Shown: positions 25,444-34,689, counted from the stretch's first letter. The stretch is 64,000 nucleotides of DNA from Flavobacterium sp. MC2016-06 (GCF_009711165.2 NZ_WMID02000016.1:62001-126000), one strand, 5' to 3'. Made by a program: numbers and translations. The notes: generated from the letters alone by a model not told the origin.

Positions 25444-26352
25444 ATGCCACTCTATATTAACAACGAACATTTACAAAAAGAGATAGAATATCCGTCAAGA
25501 TATCAATCTGCAAACTTGTTTAAAAGTGTTGTTGTCGTTTTTGTTACCCTTTTGCTGTTTCTTTTGTTATTTACACCGTTTGGAGTTTATGAACCCGAAC
25601 ATAAAATGAACTACTTTTTTATCTGTGCGCTGCATGCTTTTTCGCCCGCGCTGCTGCTTTTTATTTATTTCTCTGTTTTAAATCATTTTAGGAAAAAGAA
25701 AAAACAGTTTTATAATTGGAGTTTACTCAAAGAATATCTCAATATAGGTGCGTTTCTAATTCTGGCAGGATTAGCAAGTTTCTTAATGCGAGATCTAATT
25801 TATAACAATGCCAATAATTGGTCACTGCGTTATCTGTGGGAAGAAATCAGAAATTGTTTTATTGCCGGAATCTTTTTTTATTTTTTTCTCAGGGTTGTGA
25901 GTTTCTATTTTCAATCGCATCAAGGTTCGCCGTTTGTAGTTCAGTTTCAGCCACTCAAAATACAGGCAGACCAAAAAGTTATTCCGTCCATACTTTTCAT
26001 CAATACACAAGTAAAGCAAGATGATTTCAGCCTCAACATAGACGATTTATTATTTGTAAAAGCCGACGGAAATTATATCGAATTAACCAAATTGATCAAC
26101 GGCAAGATTGAAACCGAACTAAAGAGAATTTCGCTCACCCAATTTGAAACTCAAATCTCGGCTTATCCGCATTTTTTTAGAAGCCACAGAACCTATTTAG
26201 TAAACATGTTTAAGGTCGAAAAAGTTACAGGAAACTCTCAAGGATATTTATTATCGTTTACAGACACGAGCGAAAAAATTCCTGTTTCTAGAAAACAAAT
26301 AGATAATTTCAATAGCTGTTACCAAGAGCTTAGACAACAGTATACAGCCTAA
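25444..26352 (+). CDS. Membrane-anchored LytTR-family transcriptional regulator
   Basis: 302 residues. The N-terminal half has four membrane helices (VVVVFVTLLLFLLLFTPFG, ALHAFSPALLLFIYFSV, AFLILAGLASFLM, FIAGIFFYFFLRVV). The C-terminal 105 residues form a LytTR DNA-binding domain: DDLLFVKADGNYIELTKL, FFRSHRTYLVNMFKVEKV and KIPVSRKQIDNF. It has no receiver domain, so signals presumably come through the membrane part. It sits between a small membrane protein and an acyltransferase, both likely partners or targets. Confidence 0.9.
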   Translation: MPLYINNEHLQKEIEYPSRYQSANLFKSVVVVFVTLLLFLLLFTPFGVYEPEHKMNYFFICALHAFSPALLLFIYFSVLNHFRKKKKQFYNWSLLKEYLNIGAFLILAGLASFLMRDLIYNNANNWSLRYLWEEIRNCFIAGIFFYFFLRVVSFYFQSHQGSPFVVQFQPLKIQADQKVIPSILFINTQVKQDDFSLNIDDLLFVKADGNYIELTKLINGKIETELKRISLTQFETQISAYPHFFRSHRTYLVNMFKVEKVTGNSQGYLLSFTDTSEKIPVSRKQIDNFNSCYQELRQQYTA

Positions 26353-26477
26353 GTTTGTTATTCGTCACAAAAGCTAGTTGCTCATAACAACCCAGATAAA
26401 CAAGGTGTTTTCTTGTTGTACGTTTGCTCCAGCTAACCGAAAGACGGTTGCTAGAAATAACAATAAAGCAAGCCACG

Positions 26478-27620
26478 ATGTTATCACCAAATTCAGTTTC
26501 CAGTCCATCAAATAAATTATTTTACATCGACAATATCAAAATAATCCTAACGATATTAGTCATACTTCATCACACCGTAATTACCTACGGAGGTTCCGGC
26601 GGTTGGTATTGGTTACAGAAAACAACCTGTTTTGGAGCACTTATTCCTATGACTATGTTTGTAAGTATCAACCAATCCTTTTTCATGGGCTTTTTCTTCC
26701 TGCTTTCGGCATACTTTACCGACTCGTCTTATGCTAAAAAAGGTACAGCCCAATTTATAAAAGACCGTCTTATCAGACTCGGAATTCCGTTACTGTTTTA
26801 CTCCCTTGTAATTTCTCCAATTACGAGTTATTTAGTTTATTATTTTGCCAAAGGAAATCACATAACCCTTTTACAATATCTTTCGGGTTACGACAGCTGG
26901 ATCGATTTTGGCGTAATGTGGTTTGTAGCCGCGTTGTTGGTCTTTACCATGATTTATATAGGCTTAGAAAGATTTTTTAAAACCAATGCATCAAAACCAC
27001 TTCCTGCGCCTCGAGCCTATCAAATACTATTGTTTGCAGTACTGTTAGGAATAATAAGTTTCCTTGTTAGAATTGTATTTCCTGTAGGGTGGGTGCTAAA
27101 ACCAGTCGGATTTCAGTTAGGGCATTTTACCCAATACATAGCCTTGTTTATTGTTGGTATAATAGCCGTAAGAAACAATTGGTTTGAACAACTTACAGAA
27201 CAAACCCTAAAATACCTAAAACGATCAATAGGGTTTTGTTTATTATTTTTTCCTGTATTTTTCTTTATCAGAGTCAAATTAGACATGCCTGTTTCTTGGT
27301 ATTCAGGAGGTTTTCATTGGCAGTCTTTACTCTATGCAGTTTGGGAACAATGGATAGGACTTTCTATTTTGACAGTATTTCTTATAAAAGGAAGAAAAAG
27401 CTGGAATACCACAACACCATTATTATCCCAATTATCGCGCAGTAATTTTGTAGTTTACATTTTTCATCCCCTTGTAATTGTTAGTTTAACATTGCTGATA
27501 AGAAACTGTGAAATAGATCCAGCCATAAAATTACTTTTCATAGCGCCAATCATAGTAATAGCAAGTTATGTCTTAGGATCGCTTATTTTACGAATCCCCG
27601 GAATTAAAAAAATCCTTTAA
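26478..27620 (+). CDS. Acyltransferase family 3 membrane protein
   Basis: 380 residues from the ATG at 26478; an upstream TTG at 26424 adds an unlikely 18 residues. It opens with NKLFYIDNIKIILTILVILH and has the conserved His pair in ILHHTVITYGG, then about ten membrane helices and the inner motif KDRLIRLGIPLLFYS. Family members transfer acyl groups to surface glycans, peptidoglycan or osmoregulated glucans from the cytoplasmic side. The target is unknown. It follows the LytTR gene by 125 bp. Confidence 0.88.
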   Translation: MLSPNSVSSPSNKLFYIDNIKIILTILVILHHTVITYGGSGGWYWLQKTTCFGALIPMTMFVSINQSFFMGFFFLLSAYFTDSSYAKKGTAQFIKDRLIRLGIPLLFYSLVISPITSYLVYYFAKGNHITLLQYLSGYDSWIDFGVMWFVAALLVFTMIYIGLERFFKTNASKPLPAPRAYQILLFAVLLGIISFLVRIVFPVGWVLKPVGFQLGHFTQYIALFIVGIIAVRNNWFEQLTEQTLKYLKRSIGFCLLFFPVFFFIRVKLDMPVSWYSGGFHWQSLLYAVWEQWIGLSILTVFLIKGRKSWNTTTPLLSQLSRSNFVVYIFHPLVIVSLTLLIRNCEIDPAIKLLFIAPIIVIASYVLGSLILRIPGIKKIL

Positions 27621-27639
27621 AGTTAAATAGCAAAAATAC

Positions 27640-27933
27640 ATCCAGTCAGTCCTTGCGAGGAACAAAGTAATCTCACGAGAAACTCCACCCAGCTTGTCAT
27701 TGCGAGGAACGAAGCAATCACATAAGAAACTCCACCTAGTTTGTCATTCTGAGGAACGAAGAATCCCCGCAAGAAACTCCACAATCCAAATCCGCCCAGT
27801 TTGTCATTTCGAGCGAAGTCGAGAAATCACACAAGAAACTCGACAATAAAAATCATCAAACTTTGAGGAAATGCTAGTGCGATTTCTCCTTCGTCGAAAA
27901 TGACAAACTTTGTGGTTACGTATTATAAAAGCA
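27640..27933. repeat. Repeat block A (about 50-bp units plus hairpin)
   Basis: Four degenerate units share CAGTTTGTCATT...GAGGAACGAAG...AATC...AAGAAACTC; the cores alternate between TTGCGAGGAACGAAGCAATC, a TTCTGAGGAACGAAGAATC form and a TTTCGAGCGAAGTCGAGAAATC form. The last unit (27797-27933) contains the inverse arm, giving a hairpin, and recurs almost unchanged at 28622-28759. No ORF. The remaining 27934-28064 holds the DoxX promoter region. Confidence 0.75.
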
Positions 27934-28036
27934 CAAACATTCTAGGTTTTTCATAAGCATTTGATCTGTAATTGGTGATGGATATTACGTAACTATTCTA
28001 TAAAAACTTTGCAAAGAAGTTTACCACATAATGTCT

Positions 28037-28044
28037 TAAATTTG
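28037..28044 (+). promoter_or_regulatory. Putative -7 element of the DoxX gene
   Basis: TAAATTTG matches TANNTTTG and lies 20 bp before the ATG. A TTG occurs at 28009-28011, a slightly long 25-nt spacing. Confidence 0.45.
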
Positions 28045-28064
28045 ATTATAAAATTATCTTTACT

Positions 28065-28487
28065 ATGAAAAATATAGAAACCACCAGAACGCAGCATTTC
28101 TTTAGAATTCTTTTAGGACTTTTTATGGTAATGGCCGCTATAGGACATTTTACTTTTCAAAGGGCCGATTTTCAGGCACAAGTTCCTAATTGGGTTCCCT
28201 TAGATAAAGACCTTGTTGTTATACTCTCTGGAATTGTAGAAATAGCTTTAGGACTCAGTATGATATTTCTAACAAAGTATAAAGTAATAGTTGGCATAAC
28301 GCTGGCTGTATTTTATGTATTAGTTTTTCCAGGTAATATTGCCCAATACGTAAACGGAACTTCTGCTTTTGGACTCGACACAGATCAATCTCGTTTAATT
28401 CGATTATTTTTTCAGCCTGTTTTAATTTTTATTGCCTTGTGGTCTACTGGTGCCATTACTTATTTTAGAAACTTAAAGAATTCGTAA
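28065..28487 (+). CDS. DoxX-like membrane protein
   Basis: 140 residues with four membrane helices. FRILLGLFMVMAAIGHFTFQ and the central VVILSGIVEIALGLSMIFLT (with the family's Glu) identify the DoxX/DoxD-like group, often MauE/DoxX quinone- or redox-linked membrane proteins. Function in this family is poorly defined. It is flanked on both sides by nearly identical repeat copies of about 140 bp, so it sits in a duplicated-repeat context. Confidence 0.85.
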   Translation: MKNIETTRTQHFFRILLGLFMVMAAIGHFTFQRADFQAQVPNWVPLDKDLVVILSGIVEIALGLSMIFLTKYKVIVGITLAVFYVLVFPGNIAQYVNGTSAFGLDTDQSRLIRLFFQPVLIFIALWSTGAITYFRNLKNS

Positions 28488-29073
28488 ACATTTTAAGAAA
28501 AGCAAATTTTGTCGATCAAAATAGGGCGGGCGCTACTTTAGTATTATAAAACATTATGCAATTAAAACTCACTCAGCTTGTCATTTCGAAGAATGAGAAA
28601 TCTCCGCAATCTAACTCCGCTCAGTTTGTTATTTCGAGCGAAGTCGAGAAATCACACAAGAAAAACTCGACAATAAAAATCATCAAACTTTGAGGAAATA
28701 CTAGTGGGATTTCTCATTCTTCGAAATGACAAACTTTGTGGTAACGTATTATAAAAGCATGTAGATCTTATAGATTCATGATCCATCTAGTTTGTCCTTG
28801 CGAGGAACGAAGCAATCACAGAAGAAACTCTACCTAGTTTGTCATTCTGAGGAACGAAGCAATCACAGAAGAAACTCTATCTAGTTTGTCATTCTGAGGA
28901 ACGAAGAATCCCCATAAGAAACTCCGCAACGTGAGTAACCAACGAAGATTCTTCGTCCCTCAGAATGACAAGATTGAGGATAGAAAAAACGCAAATTCAG
29001 AAGATATTTTATTGTGTTTTTATGAAACTCTTTGTGTTATGGCATTCTTTCATAATTAAAAAATATTAAAACG
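28488..29073. repeat. Repeat block B
   Basis: 586 bp without a gene. 28572-28759 repeats the hairpin unit of block A (28622-28759 matches 27797-27933 closely). 28785-28925 has three tandem units of about 50 bp (TTTGTC...GAGGAACGAAGCAATCACAGAAGAAACTC and a GAATC variant). The block ends in the inverse arm ATTCTTCGTCCCTCAGAATG (28950-28970). Confidence 0.72.
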
Positions 29074-29475
29074 TTATGATGAAAAATCTATTAATTCAAT
29101 TTTGTGGCTATTCATGATTTCATATTGTTTAGATTCTTCATTAAAGAAAAATTGAATAGAGTTAGTCTGCAACTGTAAGCTGTCGTTTGTTTCGCCAGTA
29201 TTGTTTTTTAGATTTACCCAGACGTAGGCAGTTGCTTTTAAAGGATTTATTAAAATAGAGTCTCGATTAGATTTTTCGGGATCAATTTTATAATCTATAA
29301 TAATACTATCAATCTTAACTACAACTTGCATTTTTCGGTTATGAAATCCATCCAAAAGTTTTGACTTAATAACTTGTCTTAAATCGGTTTCTATTTTTTC
29401 AATTTCTTTGGCTCCTACGAATGGCATATTATTGGGATTAAATAAGTGATCTTTTGAGAAGTAATTACTTATCAA
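29074..29475 (-). CDS. Hypothetical protein
   Basis: 133 residues, no clear signal peptide; it starts MISNYFSKDHLFNPNNMPFV. The body has KEIEKIETDLRQVIKSKLLD and alternating strands (MQVVVKIDSIIIDYKID, TAYVWVNLKNNTGE). It resembles no family I recognise. It is a single gene between repeat block B and a gene-free stretch; it may be an orphan or recent acquisition. Confidence 0.55.
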   Translation of the reverse strand: MISNYFSKDHLFNPNNMPFVGAKEIEKIETDLRQVIKSKLLDGFHNRKMQVVVKIDSIIIDYKIDPEKSNRDSILINPLKATAYVWVNLKNNTGETNDSLQLQTNSIQFFFNEESKQYEIMNSHKIELIDFSS

Positions 29476-29798
29476 GAGCTTATAATGTGTTAATATTTAG
29501 ATTTAACAAGAATACTAATAAATAAACACCATACAGTAAGTATTTATACGCGTTTTACTAAAAGTTTCATCGACACACCAATGATAAATATGAGCATTTG
29601 ACGTCAAAGATGCCAACGCTGGGGTTTAATGATAAAGAGATGAGGTAAATAATCCATCAACCGAGGAAAATCATTCATAAATGGCGTCTATAGATGCCAA
29701 TTGACTATGATTTGACGTGAACGATGGATGATTGAACGTGAAATGAGATGTAAATAAAAAAAGCCTCCTGAAATTTTACTTCCGGCAGGCTTTAATAC
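29476..29798. other. Gene-free stretch with short direct repeats
   Basis: 323 bp. Short motifs recur (TTTGACGT at 29596 and 29713; GATGCCAA at 29608 and 29692; GATG several times). A weak hairpin AAAGCCT...AGGCTTT at 29760-29793 may terminate leftward transcription from the operon to the right. Otherwise nothing is seen. Confidence 0.4.
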
Positions 29799-29978
29799 TT
29801 ATTTAATTTCTTTTATTGTGGAATCTTCTATTTGTTTGGGGCTTGGTGTAGTGGTCTTTTTAAAAAACTGCGCTAGCTCATTTACTTTTACCTGATAACC
29901 TGATGCTTTTGTTCCGAGTTTGTATTTGCTGTAAGAGAAGTTTCTATTGCTGACATGAAATATACTTCTCTTAGTATA
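29799..29978 (-). pseudogene. In-frame 59-codon extension after the stop of the 29979 gene
   Basis: Directly after the TAA of the gene to the right, the same frame stays open for 59 codons (YTKRSIFHVSNRNFSYSKYK to KQIEDSTIKEIK) and ends in TAA. It has no ATG, GTG or TTG start in frame. Either it is a remnant left by a point mutation that created the stop, or a chance open frame in AT-rich DNA. The composition looks protein-like. Confidence 0.35.
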
Positions 29979-30887
29979 TTAATAAGTTGTTCCTGATTGT
30001 TCTTTTAATTTTGAGATATATTTTTCAGGAATCTTCCAATTATATTTAGAAAGGATCGTATTATAAACAGACTTCCAATTTTCACTATTATTGCTTGATA
30101 ATTGATCTTTATTTTTATTTAAATAAATGGCAATATCATAAACCATATGATATCCATTATAACTGTTTTCACTTTTAGTAAAAGAGTCAATTGCATTATT
30201 TACGTCTTTATTTAATAAATATAAAAAGCCTTCATCTTCAAATTTTTTTGCAAGATCTGATTGTATTACATTAGATTTTATAAATTTTAGGACTTCAATT
30301 TTTTTAATACTTGTATTTTCAGTTAAAGATGTTTCTGGTACGACAATAGGAGTGTTTATAATATTTTCTTTCTCCCGAACTTTTGATCTTAGAAATAGAA
30401 TTTCATTTTTTTCTGCATTTGTTAGTTGGGTTGAATCCTTTTTTTCTAATTCAGCTAGTCTGGTTTTTTGATTATTTGTTTCAGTCATAAATTTGACATA
30501 TTCTTTATCGACTTCTTTAAAATAACTCTCCCAGCCACATTTAAGTTTGTTAGATGGAGTTACATTCGCAAAAAACTGAGCCAACATTCTTTTTTTTACT
30601 GGATTATCGTTTAACACAATAAGTTCTGTTGCATATCTATCATATTGTGATATTTCATTCATGCCCACAGCTCGATCTTTAAAACCCCAATTGATAATTA
30701 TAGTCATAATAGCGATAGCAAACGTGCCAAGAACCCATTTTAAAAAGTTCATTTTCATTTTGTATTTTTCAAATTCAATGTTTGCTGTTTCGGATAAGGT
30801 TAGTTCTGGAACAGTAGTTGAAGGAGCGGTAAAAACTATATCTTTATCATTATTGGGAACGGGATTGTTGTTTGGTTCATCTGCCAT
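29979..30887 (-). CDS. Single-span membrane protein, third gene of unknown operon
   Basis: 302 residues. An acidic, Asn/Pro-rich cytoplasmic start is followed by one membrane helix (FLKWVLGTFAIAIMTIIINW, about residues 49-69). The rest is soluble: a coiled-coil-like segment (VKFMTETNNQKTRLAELEKK), then VIQSDLAKKFEDEGFLYLLN and AIDSFTKSENSYNGYH, which resembles one TPR-like helix pair. No family recognised. It starts 11 bp after the outer-membrane protein gene, in a three-gene operon. The predicted topology would place the C-terminal part in the periplasm or cytoplasm; I cannot say which. Confidence 0.65.
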   Translation of the reverse strand: MADEPNNNPVPNNDKDIVFTAPSTTVPELTLSETANIEFEKYKMKMNFLKWVLGTFAIAIMTIIINWGFKDRAVGMNEISQYDRYATELIVLNDNPVKKRMLAQFFANVTPSNKLKCGWESYFKEVDKEYVKFMTETNNQKTRLAELEKKDSTQLTNAEKNEILFLRSKVREKENIINTPIVVPETSLTENTSIKKIEVLKFIKSNVIQSDLAKKFEDEGFLYLLNKDVNNAIDSFTKSENSYNGYHMVYDIAIYLNKNKDQLSSNNSENWKSVYNTILSKYNWKIPEKYISKLKEQSGTTY

Positions 30888-30898
30888 GATTTCTATGT

Positions 30899-32257
30899 TT
30901 ATATTTTGTTAGTACTGAAATTGTTATTCGATTCTATCCCCCAATTTATTCCTATAATAGATACAAGATTATCTGTCTGTTCAAAGTTTTTACCAAATCC
31001 TCCTGTGAGCGTTATAGTATCACTAAATTTATACTTAATTGAGCCTACAGATCTATAATTATCAGATCCTTTATCTCTGTGTATGTATTCGTAAGCAAAA
31101 GTTAGCTTATGATATTCAAGTTCTATTTTTGTACCAATGTCAAAGTAATCAGTTTTGATATATGTATTAGTGTTTATATCTAAATAAGAATTGTCTTTTA
31201 GGTATCTTCCGTAAGCGTAAAAACTTAGATATTCTTTATTATCATTACTAAGTAATTTAAAATTAAGATTTGCTGTACTCCAAACACCAAATTTGCCTGT
31301 TTGTCCTTTAGAATAATTATCATTTGGATAAAATAAGCTGTAGGCAACTGCAGCATCAAGAGTGAATAATGGTTTAGGAATTTGATCTTGAAGAAGGCTT
31401 AGATTTGATGCAAAGTTTTTTCTAAATGTATCTGCTTCGTTATAATAGGCTAAAATCTCGACATCATTTTTTTCTTTAATTACTTTATATCTTCTAAAAC
31501 GCTCAATTATCTGCCAAAGCGTTTCCTTGTTGTTTCTCTTTTTGATAAGTGTATTAAATTCTTCTTTAGTTATATTATTATTAGTTAGAAATATACTTAA
31601 TTGAGGGTTGTTTAGATTGTCTGAATCAAAATCATAGTTTAATGCTGTTAGATCTTGTTCGGTAAGCGTTTCGATTATTTTTTTAAAAGTAGCAGTACTT
31701 ATATCAGAATCATCTCGGAGTAAGGTATAGTCGTCAATATCTTCTTTTGAGGTGGAATAAAGCGTTGCATTTTCAAAAATTCTATCTATGCGGTTAAATT
31801 CATTAATAAACTTTTTTTCATTGCCCACAATTCTAATTAAATTGGTTCTGGCTCCAATAGAAAGATAATTTGTACTGTCTTTTTTTACTTTTGCAAAAGA
31901 GATCGATAAATCTTTGATTATAGAGGTAAACCAGCCTTGGTATTTTAATTGTTTCTCTTGAGCATCCCATTTAACATTATAGAAATCATAAAAATTTTTA
32001 TGATTATTTAAAATCATATACGGGTTAATCTCAAGAGCAAAATTATTGTTTACATTATTCATTATTGTTGTCGTCAATGCTTGAATATTCTTTGGAGTTT
32101 CAATATTAGCTGTAGTTTGATCTAGTAATGTTAAAGCTGGAGCATTGGGCATTTCTAAGTTTTCAATTTTAATCCCATCATTAGTATTTTGTCCAAAAAA
32201 CAATGAAGGAATTAATATCATAAAAAAGATTACGAGGGATTTAAATATTGTTTTCAT
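30899..32257 (-). CDS. Predicted outer-membrane protein, second gene of unknown operon
   Basis: 452 residues with a signal peptide (MKTIFKSLVIFFMILIPSLF, then FGQ). The middle is helical (EDIDDYTLLRDDSDISTATF). The C-terminal 150 residues alternate short strands with aromatic ends (TANLNFKLLSNDNKEYLSFY, KLTFAYEYIHRD, VSIIGINWGIE), like an outer-membrane barrel. The start overlaps the stop of the upstream gene by ATGA, which implies translational coupling. Function unknown. Confidence 0.68.
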   Translation of the reverse strand: MKTIFKSLVIFFMILIPSLFFGQNTNDGIKIENLEMPNAPALTLLDQTTANIETPKNIQALTTTIMNNVNNNFALEINPYMILNNHKNFYDFYNVKWDAQEKQLKYQGWFTSIIKDLSISFAKVKKDSTNYLSIGARTNLIRIVGNEKKFINEFNRIDRIFENATLYSTSKEDIDDYTLLRDDSDISTATFKKIIETLTEQDLTALNYDFDSDNLNNPQLSIFLTNNNITKEEFNTLIKKRNNKETLWQIIERFRRYKVIKEKNDVEILAYYNEADTFRKNFASNLSLLQDQIPKPLFTLDAAVAYSLFYPNDNYSKGQTGKFGVWSTANLNFKLLSNDNKEYLSFYAYGRYLKDNSYLDINTNTYIKTDYFDIGTKIELEYHKLTFAYEYIHRDKGSDNYRSVGSIKYKFSDTITLTGGFGKNFEQTDNLVSIIGINWGIESNNNFSTNKI

Positions 32258-32700
32258 GAGATCTTTATCTTTTTATACACGATTGATGTTTTTGGAATAT
32301 CGAGAACTATGGTGTCATTATTATTCAGTTTATATTCTGAAGCACTATATTCTGGAGTGCTATTTTGATCTAATAGATAATCAATTTCTATATTATTTAA
32401 AATAAACGCTTTTGTATCGTCATTTCCAGAAAGGGTAGAAGGTAAATCGTATATAGTTGTAATAAAAATTAATTGATTTCCTTTAAATGTGTTTGCTAAT
32501 CCAATATTACTCCATTGAAATTTTCCATTTTCATCTAAGTCAATACTGCCATTTTCATGCGGGTCAGAATTTGCAACAGCTGGTTTAATTAGATTTCCAT
32601 CAATTTTTAAATAAACTCTTGTTGTTGCTCGATAAGTACTGCTAACTTTTACTTGAATAAATAGTAATTGATTTGCGTTGGGCGCATTAAAATTTTCCAT
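32254..32700 (-). CDS. Small beta-rich protein, first gene of unknown operon
   Basis: 148 residues, no signal peptide (MENFNAPNANQLLFIQVKVS). Many alternating strands (YRATTRVYLKIDGNLIKP, QLIFITTIYDLPS, KTSIVYKKIKIS) suggest a beta sandwich. It is not recognised. Being leaderless but coupled to a gene for an exported protein, it may be a cytosolic factor or a substrate of a non-Sec route. Confidence 0.6.
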   Translation of the reverse strand: MENFNAPNANQLLFIQVKVSSTYRATTRVYLKIDGNLIKPAVANSDPHENGSIDLDENGKFQWSNIGLANTFKGNQLIFITTIYDLPSTLSGNDDTKAFILNNIEIDYLLDQNSTPEYSASEYKLNNNDTIVLDIPKTSIVYKKIKIS

Positions 32701-32859
32701 AATCTTTATTAATTTAAATTTTACCTACTCTTTAATTACCTCTTTTCGGCGTACGAGTTTTTATAATTTTATCTTGAAAAAAGAATGCTATTTCCTACAC
32801 AAGATTACTAATAATTAAAAGAATAACAATACGTGTATCTACGGTTTTTTATTACAAAA

Positions 32860-32891
32860 AAAAAGCCCAACTATTTAAAGTTGAGCTTTTT
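32860..32891 (-). terminator. Terminator of the LytS/LytTR pair
   Basis: AAAAAGCCCAACT and AGTTGAGCTTTTT pair around a short loop, with A and T runs on both sides. It lies 24 bp left of the response-regulator stop. Confidence 0.75.
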
Positions 32892-32914
32892 GTGAATTTA
32901 TAGTTAACGAATTA

Positions 32915-33625
32915 TTACTTGAAGAAACTATTCAACAAAATCTGGTATTTTCTGCCTACAGGAATAATTTCGGTATTACTCATGGTTAGGGTTTTATTGG
33001 TTGCAGAAGTAATTTCGCGGGTGTTTACAATATAGGAGCGATGCACTTGCAGGAAGTCGACGTTGTCAATTTCGTCGCTTATGCTGGCAAGCGAGCCGTA
33101 TATAATAATGGGAGTTTTTAGTTTGGTGCTGTACAATTTCATGTAATTGCCTAGACTTTCGATATAAATAATATCACACAAAGGCGTGTCTATTGTTTGG
33201 CCATTGGCGCGGTAAGAGAGTACTTTTTCGCTGTCGGTATTTTCTTTTTTAAGGCTGTTTCCAGAATAATATATCTTGGCTTTTTCGATGGCTTTAGAGA
33301 ATTTCTCGAACGAAATAGGTTTCATTAAATAATCTATAGCATCATTTTGGTACGCCGAAAGCGCAAAGTCTGAATAAGCCGTTGTAACAATCGTAAGCGG
33401 ACGATTGGGCTGTAATTCCATTAATTCAACACCCGAGATTACAGGCATGTTGATGTCTAGAAAAATAATATCGTATTTGTTTTCATTGAGCATTTTGAGG
33501 GCTTCCATTCCGCTAAAAGCACTTCCGGAATGTTCTAGATCGTCGCATTTTGCGATATGCGATATTAGCGCCTTATGTGCCGGCGATTCATCATCAACAA
33601 TTAGACAACGGTAGGTAGATTCCAT
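32915..33625 (-). CDS. LytTR-family response regulator
   Basis: 236 residues. Receiver domain 1-120: acidic DDE in CLIVDDESPAHKAL, phospho-Asp in YDIIFLDINMPVISGVELME, Thr in LTIVTTAYSDFA, and Lys in AIDYLMKPISFEKF. LytTR DNA-binding domain about 135-236: CDIIYIESLGNYMKLYS, FLQVHRSYIVNTREI and IIPVGRKYQILLNSFF. Phosphorylation by the kinase just upstream should drive binding to tandem sites; a candidate lies 50 bp upstream of the kinase gene. The start overlaps the end of the kinase gene by 25 bp. Confidence 0.94.
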   Translation of the reverse strand: MESTYRCLIVDDESPAHKALISHIAKCDDLEHSGSAFSGMEALKMLNENKYDIIFLDINMPVISGVELMELQPNRPLTIVTTAYSDFALSAYQNDAIDYLMKPISFEKFSKAIEKAKIYYSGNSLKKENTDSEKVLSYRANGQTIDTPLCDIIYIESLGNYMKLYSTKLKTPIIIYGSLASISDEIDNVDFLQVHRSYIVNTREITSATNKTLTMSNTEIIPVGRKYQILLNSFFK

Positions 33626-34593
33626 ATGCTTAATTTTACTGTAAAAGTATCTTTTTCTTTCTTGCAGGTAAACTCATGTTTTAGTCCATAAACCTCAAGA
33701 CGTCTTTTTAGATTTTCAATTCCAATTCCAGTACTCGAAAGTCTAGAACCGGATTCTAGAAAATTGTTTTTTAGTGTAAACGTCAAATTTCGGCATTCTA
33801 GTTTAAGATCTAAAATAATAAAAGGTTCTTGTGTTTCTGCCGAGAATTTAACGGCATTTTCTACGAGTGGTAAAAAGAATAGAGGCGGAATCTCAAAATT
33901 ATCAAAAGAACCTTTGTAGTTTTGAGTAATAACGAGTCTTTCGTTTCGGAACGTATAATATTCCATGTATTTCTTAATGAAGTCTATTTCTTCGGCAACA
34001 AAAACAAAATCTTTTTTAGTGGCTTCAATCTGGTAGCGAAGTAAGTCTGAGAGGTTTAGAATTCTATCTGGAAGTTTATCGGGCTCTGCCAATGATTCTC
34101 CGTATAGATTATTCATGGCATTTAATAAAAAATGCGGATTAAGCTGCTGCTTTAAAAACGAAAGTTCTGATTTGAAATTCATAAGATCCTTGTCTGTCTG
34201 CGATACTTTTTTCATAATAATCATATGAAGGAAGTAAAAAACAATTCCGTTAACGACAAGCGAAATGATAGGCAGTGTTTTGAATTTTCCTAATCCACTT
34301 ATTGGAAAATACCAGCTCATAAAAAAGTAAAAACTGATCCAATAAATAAAAAGAAGTATAAAGAATATCCTTAGTTTTTTTTTGAATAAAAAGGGTCTAA
34401 TAACAAAAAGATTAAAGCAGCTAATCCAGATAATACAAGGAAAAAAACCTATAGCAACTTTAGAAATCATATAAGTCCAAGAATGTGTTAATGTTATTTC
34501 ATCGTATACACACAGACAAATTACCGCAAACAGAATAGTGTTTAAAATGAGGTTTCGGAGGAAAAAGTTCTGATAAATTTTAAGAATCGTCAT
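33601..34593 (-). CDS. LytS/YehU-type sensor histidine kinase
   Basis: 330 residues. Four membrane helices in the first 140 residues (ILFAVICLCVYD, AIGFFPCIIWISCFNLF, FFILLFIYWISFYFFM, PIISLVVNGIVFYFLHMII). A His-kinase box (LSFLKQQLNPHFLLNAMNNL) with the phospho-accepting His, then an ATPase domain with PLFFLPLVENAVKFSAE (N box) and GIGIENLKRRLEVYG (G box). It phosphorylates the overlapping LytTR regulator. The input signal is unknown; there is no large extracellular domain. Confidence 0.94.
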   Translation of the reverse strand: MTILKIYQNFFLRNLILNTILFAVICLCVYDEITLTHSWTYMISKVAIGFFPCIIWISCFNLFVIRPFLFKKKLRIFFILLFIYWISFYFFMSWYFPISGLGKFKTLPIISLVVNGIVFYFLHMIIMKKVSQTDKDLMNFKSELSFLKQQLNPHFLLNAMNNLYGESLAEPDKLPDRILNLSDLLRYQIEATKKDFVFVAEEIDFIKKYMEYYTFRNERLVITQNYKGSFDNFEIPPLFFLPLVENAVKFSAETQEPFIILDLKLECRNLTFTLKNNFLESGSRLSSTGIGIENLKRRLEVYGLKHEFTCKKEKDTFTVKLSIWNLPTVV

Positions 34594-34642
34594 AACGGCA
34601 AAATTAAGGTAATATTGTAATCTATAATACTTTGCTGGGTAA

Positions 34643-34689
34643 AATTATACCAACGCCGTTGGTATAAAACATACGGCGTTGGTATAATT
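34643..34689. promoter_or_regulatory. LytTR-like operator (paired GTTGGT sites in a palindrome)
   Basis: Two direct GTTGGT copies (34658-34663 and 34678-34683) are spaced exactly 20 bp, two helical turns, and an ACCAAC at 34649 adds an inverted copy. The block also forms a 17-bp perfect inverted repeat (AATTATACCAACGCCGT and its inverse). LytTR regulators bind tandem motifs around GTT spaced by about two turns. It lies between the LytS/LytTR pair and the divergent outer-membrane protein gene. Confidence 0.65.

Noticed and set aside
27621..29073. Insertion sequence remnants
   Set aside because: The repeats contain no ORF or transposase similarity; they are short palindromes of a dispersed family.
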